A stretch of 64,000 bases of DNA from Undaria pinnatifida (Eukaryota; Sar; Phaeophyceae; Laminariales; Alariaceae), in assembly GCA_012845835.1 (NCBI GenBank), contig JABAKD010000002.1:22316454-22380453 (forward strand). The letters run 5' to 3'. The notes under the pieces are model-generated. The model was given only the letters and a program-made list of their open reading frames with translations, was not told the DNA's origin and did no database searches. Both the position numbers and the translations under genes were made by a program. Shown piece after piece: positions 22,425 through 35,100 of this stretch. The first letter of the stretch is position 1. Each line of letters starts with the position of its first letter.

Positions 22425-22545
22425 GTGCGCTAAACTGGACGCGAGTCGACGAGGGAAGAACGTGCTGCACCCTTCTCGCGATCAAAATGAAGGCGCACAC
22501 TGTAATTGGGGGGTGGGGGGGGGTTCGAGCGTGCTTACTGACTCT
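22425..22545 (+). repeat. SINE B, body fragment
   Basis: The sequence GCGAGTCGACGAGGGAAGAA, GTGCTGCACCCTTCTCGCG and AAAATGAAGGCGCACACTGT follows the SINE B body seen at 28180-28260 and 31660-31730. The tRNA-like head is missing. Confidence 0.65.
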
Positions 22546-22858
22546 GTTTCTGCGTTACGACTACGGTTACGACTACGGAAGGAGAACGAAAAAGAAAAAA
22601 TGTAAAAATAGGAGATTCGATGAGCCAGCAAAACAAACTGAAATCAACCGCTCCTCCGACGTCCAAAATTAGTTGAGACACACCCTCTTTTTCCCTCGCC
22701 CGCGCCAACCCATCCCCTCCACTCCACCCCCCTCCCACCCCTCCGTCGTTGTTATTTGCTCGTTCGAAATTATCTGGAATATAAAATCGTAAAATAATGT
22801 GCACTTTGTGCACATACCTGGTGCATACATATATATATATATGTATATACACACGCAG

Positions 22859-23104
22859 CCTCCGAGCGATAGCGCGATAGGTGCACCATCACCGCGACGA
22901 CTGTCCACACTCTCGTTTGACGAGTCGCCTTCTTTCAGCGAGGAAAGGTTGTTCGAAACGGAGGGGTGGGAAGGTGAGGCGGACGTGTCCGACTGGGAAC
23001 CGTTTCGCCTTTTGGGGCGGTCCATGATCGACTACATCGCCAACTACTACCAGCAGATCGAGAGGCGCGCGGTCAGGCCGAGTGTCGAGCCTGGGTACCT
23101 TAAG
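22859..23104 (+). CDS. AAAD first visible exon
   Basis: Acceptor ACACGCAG at 22858 follows an AT-repeat; donor AAG|GTGAGT at 23104/23105. 82 codons, phase 0 at both ends. About 45 Ser/Glu-rich residues precede the domain start FRLLGRSMIDYIANYY. The open frame runs through the acceptor without an ATG, so this is either an internal exon or has an upstream start in sequence I could not assign. Confidence 0.88.
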
Positions 23105-26100
23105 GTGAGTCCGGTGTGTTTGTTTTAGGACTAGCTCATATAAATGTTGATCAGAGTGCACGAAAAATTGTCTTCGCAGAACTTGTCATGTTTCGGACGA
23201 GATATTGGGCTCGTCATGTTAGAAGCTCATAACTGTATATGCTGCACTCGTACCGCGCGATGCCTCAGGTATGATGATTGTTTTTGCACACTGCACCTTG
23301 ATGGGAAAACCCATGCTCAGGGTCGGCTTGCTCGCGTGGAATTCAAATCCAATATCCCCCCAACTCTCTATAATACCTACAGTAGTAAATCACCAATAGT
23401 CTGATCATCAGTCCAAGCGCATATGTCCGCTGAACGTGACACGATGCCTTGCGACCTGTACCAACAGAGTTGACAAGAAAAAAAATCGCACTAAAATGAT
23501 CAGGCAATCAAACACCACATGTCCTATCATATTAGACACCCGTTGGGAGAGCACCTGATGATTGGTATCATACTACAAATAAAGTCAACCGACCACAAAT
23601 TATCATTCGTGAAGTCCATTATATTACTGTCGCGGATCCGAGTATATTATCACAATGGAAGACATGGGATGAGTCAAGATCGGCCAGAAGCCGCCCACAA
23701 ATCAGGGGCGAAAACTGGACCAAAACAAGACTGATATAAAGGGCGTACCCCATCGGAATCAACCCAGAACTAAACATACCGTAGAAGGCATGTTTCCAGC
23801 GGGGTGGCTGACATTCTGACAACACACCACCATCCAATAGAAAACACTCATTTCCCAATACCATATTGAATATTATTTGTGACCTAAACCTCCTAAAAAA
23901 TCTCCCCCCCCCCCCCCCCCCCCTCTTGCTCTCCCTTACTCAAACGCCCCCCCAAATATCGAAATCCGCCACATCAATAAACACCACTTCACGCACAGGA
24001 TATCACCTCATTCGCTGTGTCCCCCCCCCCCCCCCCCGCCTCGAACGCCCCCTTCTTCCCCATCACCCGCACCATCGCCTAGACCTAGCACCACACGTAT
24101 AACAAACCCTCACCTAAAGCCCTTCCTCCCCCCTCCCACCCCCCCCCCGCCCCCCCCCCCCCGCCCCCACACTCCCCACCTCCCCCCCAACTCATCCCAA
24201 CCCCACCCCCTCGAACACTCCACCCTCTTATTACTCACTGATTGTACGACTTACCCCAGGATATACATGATAAACTGATGTATTATTTCCAAAACCGTCA
24301 CATTTATCCCCTCAAAATAATGTATAGTTTCCAGGCACATATTGAGCTGCCCCACACGCCCCCCCCCCCCCCGCCCCCAATAATATACTGGTGCCAAAAC
24401 CGTAAGATTTATCCCCTCGTAAGGATTTACAGCTTACATGCACAATTGCCCGCTTTGCCCCCCCCCCCCCCCCCTCCACACCCGCTCGCTTTTGATCAAA
24501 ACCAGGCCCCCACGTCCTTCAAAACTCCGCCCCACCCCCCTCACCGGTTATTCGACTTACAAGATTCACTTGATAAAAGGATACATTTCTCTTTACAGCT
24601 GTCAGATTTTGTCCCCCTCAGAAAAGGGTTTTATAGTTTCCGCGCACAGACTGACTAAAATCATCCTGTTGACCCTGATAGCTACACTGTAGTTGTAAGG
24701 GGAGTCGACGACCTATATCCTTAATGAGGACACACAACTCGTAATGCGCGCGATCGGAGTATCACACACAGCTTGCAAAGATGAGTTTCGACGAAATCTT
24801 CGATCTCACAGCTGGAGTGTATTTTCATTTTTTATAATATCCTATATCGCTCGTACATACGTGAATCATGAATCTTGTTTTTTTTTTTATCCTCCGGCGG
24901 ATGGGGAAAAATAAAGCTTTAGCTCATCACACTTCCACGTATTTTCATACGCGTCGTGTCCTTGTGTCCGTAGATTACAAGACTATACGGCTCGTCAGGC
25001 AGGCTGCAAGTACTAGATCTTTTATCCCCCCTGCTTGCATGTCTGCCTTGATAGCAGTGCCTCTACATCTGATCCATTCATCCCGAAAATACAACATAGT
25101 TCCCTTATTCTACCAGCACATCACATCCCCCAGTCACAAATCCAAAAACCGAATAAATAACAGCGTCAAAAATTCAAATCCAATACCCCCCAATTCTCTG
25201 TATTATACCTACAGTAGAAAATCACCATCAATCTGATCATCAGTCCAAGCGCATAGATTTTGAATCGATGTGTCCGCTGAACGAGACACGATGCCTTGCG
25301 ACCTGTACCAACAGAGTTGACACGAAAAAAAATCGCACTGATATGATCAGGCAATCAAACATCACATCTCCTATCATATTAGACACCCGTTGGGAGAGCA
25401 CCTGATGAGTGGTATCATACTACAAATAAAGTCAACCGACCACAAATTATCATTGGTGACATCCGTGCATATGAGCGTATGCTTGCGCAATGACTATCAC
25501 CCATGTTGATGATTCGAGAACAAATCACCCACAACTTATTCGTGTAGACGTTCACCCAATACTATTAGTACCAGTTAGGATGGGTGGGAACTTAAACTAG
25601 TCTGTATCACACCTTGGACCTGTAGCTCTGACTCGGCTCCCCTACGCGCTCCGCGTAAAGGTCGTCGTCTACACAGCTGGGCCAGGTGTACCCAATGCTA
25701 TCGCTCATACGACTATGAATTACCGCATTAATCTGAATGGTCAAAATTCCTACGTACGTACAAAACCCATATTTTCTCATACTTCGATAATATTCTGCTT
25801 CGCACTTTGCTTTCGAAGTTGTATTATATTAATGCGCAACCCCCCGCCCGGAGACGGAGGTTGGAGATGGGAATACTCCGGGGCTGCCCCGCCGGCAACC
25901 CCACGCTAACATCCGTATACACGAGTCAACTCCCAACCCAACTGGCGACATCGAACTCTCGACGCCAGCCTCCAGCACAAACTGGTAGTTGACCCGTACT
26001 ACGAATGTAGTCCCACCCCCCCCACCCCCCCCTACCCGCGACCGCGTACAGCAGCAGCCACGAGAGCTTCAGCCTCCGGTGACTTGCACTCCTCCATCGT

Positions 26101-29100
26101 CGGGGAGTACACGAACTTGAACTAGCCTTGAAAAACGAAAAATTGACTTGAACTCTTCAGGGACTAACGACACTACTATACTGAACTGTACGTACCACCT
26201 GATACACACACAAAAACAACACATCAATCAACTCTAGAGAGTAGTATGGAACACAACAAAAATCAAGAGAAATGAATACGCGCCTTGTGTGAGCCGAGGC
26301 TCATGCGGGCGCGGAAGGGGCGGTCTCCTCCTCCCTTGTTCTGTCCTGGTAGCTTCCTCCCCTGACATTCCCCAAACCCCCTGCTGTGCACATGCATGTT
26401 GCTGCTCCACGCTCATTCCCATTAGCTCTGCTAGCTGTCCTTCCACTGCCATCCCCCCTTTCCCAATCATCGTCGCGCAGAATTGCTCGTAACTGCAGCT
26501 CAAAAATCAGCCCCGAAATCGCTCGCTATATGCAAGCACGAACAAGGAGGTCTGGCTAGCATGTGAAGGACCGTGGCTCTTCTGGCTCATCGCTATCCAT
26601 CCCTGACTGCTCCGCCTCTTCCTGTATCTGGTTGTCTTCGGCTGCGTCTCGGTGGTCTTGCTCTCTGTTGCTGCTGGTGTACGTGCGGGTTCCGTCACTG
26701 CCGTGTAGGGTGGAGGTCGATGACGAAGAAAAATCGCTCCTGAAGCATCCCGGGAAAAAAATGTCTTGAGTCAGCCCTGGTCCAGCGCGTTCACCTCTCC
26801 GACCACGGTTACAATATAATGGCCATCGTTTGTCACTAGGGTGATGGGAAAACCCATGATCAGGGTCGGCTTGCTCGCGTGGGCCACCTCATGCGGGGGC
26901 CTTGGTTGCGCGGTGACAGCTGATAAAAGAGAAGTCCCAGATGTTGATCAATGTGTAGAAAAATCCATTATATTACTGTCGCGTATCCGAGTATATTATC
27001 ACAATGAAGACATGGGATGAGTCAAGATCGGCCAGAAGCCGCCCACAAATCAGGGGCGAAAACTGGACCAAAACAAGACTGATATAAAGGGCGTACCCCA
27101 TCGGAATCAACCCAAAACGAAACATACCGTAGAAGGCATGTTTCCAGCGGGGTGGCTGGCATTCTGACAACACACCACCATCCAATAGAAAACACTCATT
27201 TCCCAATACCATATATCCTATATCGCTCGTACATACGTGAATCATGAATCTTGTGTCCGTAGATTACAAACCTGTACGGCTCATCGGGCAGGCTGCAAGT
27301 ACTAGATCTTTTACACCTGACATCTCGGTAGAAGCTGGGCGAGTCGGTACAGATATACTTCGTACGATTGAAAGGCGTCCTCGGTGGTGTAGTGGATAAC
27401 GCTCGTAACTGCCGTATCGAAGCTAGTCGATTTCGCCGGTTCGAGACCTCTCGACCGGGTGCATACTCAAATATACTCGAATATACTCCTACGAAGGGGT
27501 TTGTCTGTTTTGGATAAAAGTATCTCGCAGAAGGCACGAGAGCGTGAGTTCACAGACGGCGATGAAAATCGATGAGCAATGTGAATGCTGAACCCTGCGC
27601 GCGACAAAAATGAAGGCATAAACCGAGGCGGAGAAGGGAAAGCAACCCGTGACCACGACTTGTCCAGAAGGTTGCTGAGGGCGAAAACCTCTAACAACGA
27701 TTTGAGCTGGAGAGCAGAATTGATTATTTAAATACCAAAACTTAGTCTATATAAATAGGGTCCAACGAAAAGAAAAGAAGCGTGTATCTCTCTGACTATC
27801 ATACAGAACTCCCCCACCCCACCCCGCCTCCGCCCCGGAGGGCTCCAAAACCTATCGTCTTTCCGACGTGTTTGTGCGCTTGATTTGTCATGGAAGTCCC
27901 CGAGGGGGGCGCAGGATTGTCGGTGTTTGGAAGCGCGGACACGGGTTGTGCTGGATGAAAACGGGTGGAAAATGTGTTTAAAAAAGTAAAGAACGCACAC
28001 GCATACACGTACCAGTTGCGCCATTGGGTCTAGTGGTTACGGTCTCGAAAGCTACTACCAGGCAGAAGAGTTATCTAGAGTTCGAATCTCGCGTCAGTCG
28101 AACGTTTGAGATACTGTCGAAAAGTAACAAATATCAGGAACCACCTAGCTGCTGAGAATCGCATAGCGTGGGTAGGCGCAATTCGATGCGTGTCGACGAG
28201 GGAAGAAAGGGCCGTATTCTCCTTGCGGTGAGAATGAAGGCACGTACCGCAGTGGGGAGGAGGGAGAATAGCCTGTGCTTGGTTGCACTGGGTCTGAGTT
28301 ACGTGTAAGAAGGGAGAAAGAGATAGAGAAGAACGGCGATGATATGTAGTCCGTACGTACATATATCCAACAAGATGTTTTGGATAATAGCTTTTAAAAA
28401 TGTACGGCAAATTTCGTGACGGGACGATCACAGCAGTCGTCGTCAGGGTTAAAATTAGATGGTGAAATGTTTCGCAGTTGCACCATTTCCCTGAATCGGC
28501 TTAGCACACAGAAAAAGAAGTTCATGTGCAGCTCACCGCACATCCTTTTTCGGCCCCCGCGCCGTTGTTGGCCGCAGACCAAAAAAAAAAGGTGCGGGTC
28601 TTTTTCGCCGAAGGCGGCGAAAAAGAAAAGTTGGGCCTCTTGTCGCCGCGGGCGAAAATAGTTTGGGGGCTGTTGTTGTGATGTTTTCGGCAATTTCATG
28701 CTGAATTTATTTGTGGCTTTCCTTTTCGAGGAAACTAAGTTCTAACTTGTGACGCTTTTGTCTGTCCGAGGATGGAAGAACGCTTCATAAGCTCGCAAAT
28801 ACAGAGGAATAGGTGGTTCAATGATTTGAATGGTTCTCGGCCGTGCTATCGCAGAAGAATATAACAGACTATCTATCGAGTGCAAGTAAGTGCGGGTTCT
28901 CGGACCGAAAAAGGATAAACACTCCCGTCTGCAGCAAGATTTCGGTGGCAAGCCTTTGGAGCTCTTGATGCGGCTGTCTTTGTCGCACAGGAAACAAGGC
29001 GTTGATCTGACAAAGCGGCAGGACATCATTCGTGAAACGGCTGATATTTTCGACGATGCTAGTGATAAGGGGGCGAATCATTCGATTTACACATTCCAAT

Positions 29101-32100
29101 TTCCAATATTCCTCGGAGTTGACCTTCGCGCTGACATACATGCAGTCATGTGCAGCAGGCTCGTTCTTTAGTGCTTGTTTCTGTGTTATTTGCAAGACGA
29201 GCGAATGAGACGCGCAGTTTGAGTAAATGCACGCACACTCGCACATATACCCAAAAATTTCGCCTCCGGCGGCCCTTATAACACGCACGTCGTGGAGCAC
29301 TAACTACAGCTCTGGTCGTCATCCCGAAGGCAGGGTGATATGATCTTATCGCGTTACGTGCGTTCTTCAAACTACAATGATATTTCCACCCATCTACATC
29401 CAGCACCACCCGTGTCCGTGCGGATGCCTCCTAGAGAGACGAACTCTATGGCCTAGGGAGGCTACGAGACAGATATGGTATACACATGCTCATCAGTTAT
29501 TGCAAACACAGCAAGGTGACTGCTGTGTCTGGGGTGCTGAAGAATGTCTTGCTTGGCATGCTGTCTGCTGATGTTATAAAGGGATTATGTTTCTGCAGCT
29601 TTAATGTTCACTCACTAGTCTATAAATATACGTGATATCGCTGGGGTATCGTTATTACCGTTGGAAAAGGTTGGTCTCCGAAGCAAAGTGATAAAAACTG
29701 GAACTAGATAAATAAAAAAGTTGCTGTCTTCTAAATCGTCCGGCGGTCCGGGGGGTCACTAAAACCAAGTGATCTAAAAATGGGAAAATGGGGGGTGGGG
29801 GGGGGGGAATCTTCCAATAAATCGTTCTGCGATCACAGCGCTCCGGTTAGTTTCCCATTCTGACCAGTTTTTATGTGAGGTGTCGAAAAAAGACTTGCGG
29901 GCGCGCGCCCTCGACCGACTACGTAGAATTTAGCACTTTTTTCGGGTGTCCTACATTATTATTGTTTTCCCTGCGTGAAGCTTCTCTTCGAATTTACATG
30001 GCAGGGTATATTTAAAAAAAAATGGAAGAATACACTTGAGCTGTGTGTGATGATGATGATGAGATCGACCAAAAAGGAATTTGATCAAAACTCAGCTTTG
30101 CAAGCCGCGTGTGATACTTCGATCGCGCGTGTTACGGGGCGTGTATACCCTCGTAAAGGATACAACAGGTCGGTAGCTCCCCTTCTAATGCCAGGTTTGA
30201 CAGGATTACATGGTAAAACGTTCAGCCTTGATCTGCGCGCGGAAACTGTAGAACCCGCATTATCATTGAGGGGTACAAAACAAGACATGCGTGATTTTCA
30301 GTATTAGCATAAAATATTAAAAGGTAAACTTTTGGAGTCATATGTTTATAAGAAAACATATATATATATATATATTCATTGTTTTGTTTCAGGGATTCGG
30401 TCAGGAGTTTTTTTTCGTCTCGGTCTAAGTGTGCGATTCGCGGAACTGGAATTCTAGGTCAAATAGCTTCGTTCGAGCGCCGTCTTCGGGGGCGGCTCCA
30501 GCGCCCCTCGCCCTGCCGTGTCCGTTCCGCACATCGACGTGAACGCGGACGGATGCCGAGCGAGACAAGCGAGAAGTTACAAAAACACCGCATGTCGAGA
30601 AGGAATTCCGGATATTTTGGTTGTATCTTAAGGTCTGCAGCGCATGGATGATTCGCAAAATTGGCATCATTTCCAAACGGTAGTTGCTAATGTTTGGAAT
30701 TTTGCGGTGACATAATCAAATAACCACCGTTGTGAGCTTTGTTGGCTTTATTTATTTGAATAAATAAATGGAAAAAAAACTGATCAGCTAACTGTTGAAG
30801 AAGCGCACGCTTGACTAAACGAGGAGGAGGTAGTAGTGATTACGATTACTGCGGCGCCAGGAAAAGCCACACAGCAGCATTGCGAGTGGCTGCGTCCCCG
30901 GGGCCTCGAGGGTTGTATTCTACAAGTTCCTCCTGTTGTTAAGCTGCGCCACTCGAAGGTGGTGGTAAGTAGGCAGCAGGATGGCGTGCTTTGCTGATGC
31001 TGTGGTCCCTGACTCCGTTGCTGTTGTGATTTGCCGGTCAAGTGCAAGCGGTCGTGTGTTGGTACGTAACTGACAAACAAGTTTGTGTTGCTTCGTACTT
31101 GACGTGCTCCTTATTGATGCTAAATGTTGGTTGATCATCTCTTCTAGTGTTTTTTTTTTTTTGCACACTTTTACTTTCCAGCTTCTGGACATACAAGCCG
31201 TGATCACAGGTGTCGTCCCTCCCCCCCCCCCCAGGTTATTACCTTTATTTTGTTTTGGCGCATAGGGTTCAGCACCCACTGATCGTCGATTTTTCATCGA
31301 GTGTTGCCAACTCACGCTCTCGCGCTTTCCGCAAGTCAATTAGTGCACAAAACGACAAAATATTCGATTACGCACTCGGGGGGATTCAAACTCACGAAGC
31401 TGACCAATACCAGGTTGGAGGATATAACCTGATGTAAATGCCACCGGGGCAGTGAGTGATATAGAGCCGGTCGCCCCGGTGGTCTAGTGGGGTTACACTC
31501 GAATACTACTACTAGCACTAATACAAGCGTTGGTCCTTGACTTAAATAACCACCGTTGTGAGCTTTGTTGGCTATATTTATTTGAAATAAATGAGAAAAA
31601 AAAGGACCTTGATAAACTAACTGCTGAAATCACCTAGCAGCGTGGGTAGGTACAAATCGACACGAATCGACGAGGGAAGTAAATGCTGCATTCTTCTCTC
31701 GATAAAAATTAGGGCAGGTACCGTAGTGGGGATGGGGGAGGGGAGCCCGCTATATGACGCCGGATCAAAAATATACTACTTGGAGGGCGAACGTAATGCG
31801 AGAATCACACTAAGTGGGATGGAAAAAAAAAAGAAGTGAAGTGTATTACTGCTGCTGGAATAATACGATACCCAAGCAAGTTGCACCGATCGACTCGATC
31901 TGGACTGACTGATGTTGTATTATGCTATTGGTCCATGTACAAATTCTCTAATCACACGCAGCGGACATGGTCGGTCACCTTACTGGCCCCGGATGCTTGA
32001 TTGAGTAAACTATCATAAGAAACACACTCGACACGTTTCGTCGCCAAACTAAAGGGTCAGCCGGCGTGTGCTCAGATTTATCCGATCGAAATCTGATGAA

Positions 32101-35100
32101 TGAAGCTCGGGGATCGGATTGACTCAAAAAAAGGTACCTGGTAGCTATTAATTGTAGTTCATTGTTATGGTTGTTAGTCTGCATATTGAACTCTTGGCAT
32201 TACCTTACATACTGCACGCGCAGACTATGATTGTGTATGGTGACATGTTTTACTCTACCAAGTATTAAACCGAACAATTCGAAGTGCTGCCCTGCCCTAC
32301 CCGAACACGGGTGCCGGCGTATGCCGGCACCCATGCGGAGCCATTGTATTGTGTATTATAAAAGTACCAATACACTCCAGCTGTGAGATCGAATATTTTG
32401 TCGAAACTCATCTTTGCAAGCTGTGTGTGATACTCCTATCGCGCCTATCCCGGGTTGTCTGTCTTCATTAAGGATATAGGTCGGCGACTCCCCTTGCAAC
32501 TACAGTGTAGCTACCAGGGTCCACAGGGTGATGTTATTCAGTCTGTGCGCGGAAACTATAAAACCCGTTTTTTTGGGGGACAAAATCTGACAGCTGTGGA
32601 AGGAAATGCTTCAGTTTATCAAGTGCATCCTGTAAATCATATAACCGGTGAGGGGAGGGCGGAGTTTTTAAGAGCGTGGGGGCCTGGGTTTGAACAAGAG
32701 GGAGCGGGCGGGGGGAGGAGGGGACCCGGGCGGAGCGACATTATACGCCCCCCCCCCTTCACCCCCGCTCCCTTTTGATCAAAACCAAGCCCCCACGTCC
32801 TTAAAAACTCCGCCCTCCCCTCACCGGTTATTCGACTTACAGGATACACTTGATAAACTGATGCATTTCCTTCCACAGCTGTCAGATTTTGCCCCCCTCA
32901 AAAACGGGTTGTTTTATAGTTTCCGCGCACAGACTGAATAACATCACCCTGTTGACCCTGATAGCTACACTGTAGTTGCAAGGGGAGTTGCCGACCTATA
33001 TCCTTAATGAGGACACACAACTCGTAATGCGCGCGATCGGAGTATCACACACAGCTTGCAAAGATGAGTTTCGACAAAATATTCGATCTCACAGCTGGAG
33101 TGTGTTACTATTTTTTTTAATATGTAGTACGTAATAGGATTGATATGGTATGTACCACAGGTAAGTGTCTGTGTTACACTACTATATACTGATTACTATA
33201 CCACCAGGTACGTACTGCAACTGAAAACTAACATGATCAATTTTGGCGAAGAAGCTGTTCCGTGTCTTCGTAGACAGGGCTCTTATTCGTGCATCGGCAT
33301 ATTCCTATAATACAGCAGCATTATGTAGGCAGCCAGTGGCTGCATGAGTATACGGCCGGTCGTCCTGGTGGCGTATCAGGTCAACCTCAAGCATGGTATA
33401 GGTCACTTTCGTGAGTTCGGGTTCCCCCGAGTGCATTCTCGTAGAAACTCGTCGTAGGGACTTTTCTTGCGCATAAATTGACTAGCGGAAAGCGCGAGAG
33501 CGTGTAACATTGAAAATCGACGGTCAGTGGGATTGCTGAACCCTATGGTCGATAAAAAAATGAAGGCAAGAACCGGGAGGGGAGAAGGAACGACACCTAC
33601 CCACCAGTGAGACCACGGCTTGTCCAGAAGCTGGAAAGTAGAACAAGTGCGACAAAAAAGGCAGGGATGCGACATGCTTGCAGGTGGCCCAACCAGTGTG
33701 TGTGTTCTGACCCCCGGCGTTTCTCTGTTGGTTACATGCTTTTTCTCCGTGGGCGATTGTTGTCTTGCTTAGTTCCAACGTTGACGGTGTTGATGATGTT
33801 GATCGGCGTATCGGGTTCATGTTTCGCACGCCATGAAACAGTGAGAATCTCACCATTAAACAATGAAAACTAACTTGAATGGTCCAATCCCCATAACCCG
33901 AGGGGGTTAACCCGAGGGGGTCTATGGTCATTTCCCGGTACGACGGCGGTTTAGCCCTCCGGCGCCGCCGAAACAAGGCGCGGTTAGTGACAGATTCTCG
34001 ATTTGCCGTAAAATGGCGTAAAAGTTACCCGATATACCATTTTTATGTCTAATGCCCTCCCCATTTCGTATCCTCAGTATTTCTCCCACAACCTCTTTAC
34101 CCTGGCTGTGGATTGGTCGGGAAAGTACAATTACTGGTGTTGCTACTATACTCCAAGCCAGTTTGGCCGCAACTCATGAACCACCTCCTTACGTTGGCTG
34201 AAGTTTCGTGGCTACCGATTATACTATGCCACAAGACACTTTTCCTACCTTGCTGTGCTCTCTCCACATGTTGCCGATAAAATTCCCACATGCAAAGTGA
34301 AACAACTACTCTGTCGCGCTTCGACCTTCTCGCCACGTAGCAACTCAAGGATACGAAAACATATTGAACATTTGACCACCCTCGTCTTCTCCGTCGTCAT
34401 TTTGTTAATCGTCATTTTCATCCCTGACCCCTTCCCCCCCACGGCCGCCACCGGTCCACCCAGAAAATCATGAAAACAAAGGAATTTCCCTCGCGCGGCG
34501 AGAAGTGGACCGAAATTATGTCCGACGTCGAGTCATTCGTAATGCCAGGGATACATCATTGGCAGCACCCAAGGTACGGCCGGTCGGTCGTCCATTTGGT
34601 TAACGTAGCCACTGCCGCATGTGTCGAACCCCCTACTGTCGGGAGTTTTTTCGTTGATTTTCTCCGCGGGCTCAAGTGGCAGGCGGTCTGGTTTTTCGAA
34701 GCGGGCTGCAAGTAGGGAGTTGAGGGGCTGGGCTCTTTGCGCGATCTTGGAAGAGGCCCAAAAGGCAGCCACGCGAATGGCGGGCATGCTTTGGTAACGC
34801 GCGCGCCTCTTCAAGAAACGAAATGGACAGCACTTGGTGTTCGGTGTCCCATGTATCCCAATGTTTCCCTAAATCGCCTGCCATAGCAAAAGCCAACGTG
34901 ATTGCATGGCTCACGCGTAGCTACCACACAAGCATTTTGTGTCTATCTTACTGTGTGCGGCAAAGGTTGTTCACGATTAACAGTCTCACGAGCAGAGCTG
35001 TGTCTCTCGCGCTGTCTGTGAATGTAGATTCTTCACACTTTACAGTGAGCGTTCCCATGTCTATTGCGTTTTGCATGGTTCAGGTTCTTCTCGTATTTTC

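Larger units (their letters stand above)
23105..34463 (+). other. AAAD intron 1, about 11.36 kb, filled with transposable elements
   Basis: Exon 1 ends VEPGYLK in phase 0 and exon 2 begins KIMKTKEF in phase 0, which fits the family without a missing segment. The interval holds R4, FB, PA1, X, SINE A and SINE B copies. No extra AAAD exon was found in it. Confidence 0.8.

Noticed and set aside
26234..26503. Conserved host gene encoded by the X repeat
   Set aside because: Both X copies keep an open frame, but the peptides differ at many positions including non-conservative ones, so there is no sign of purifying selection.
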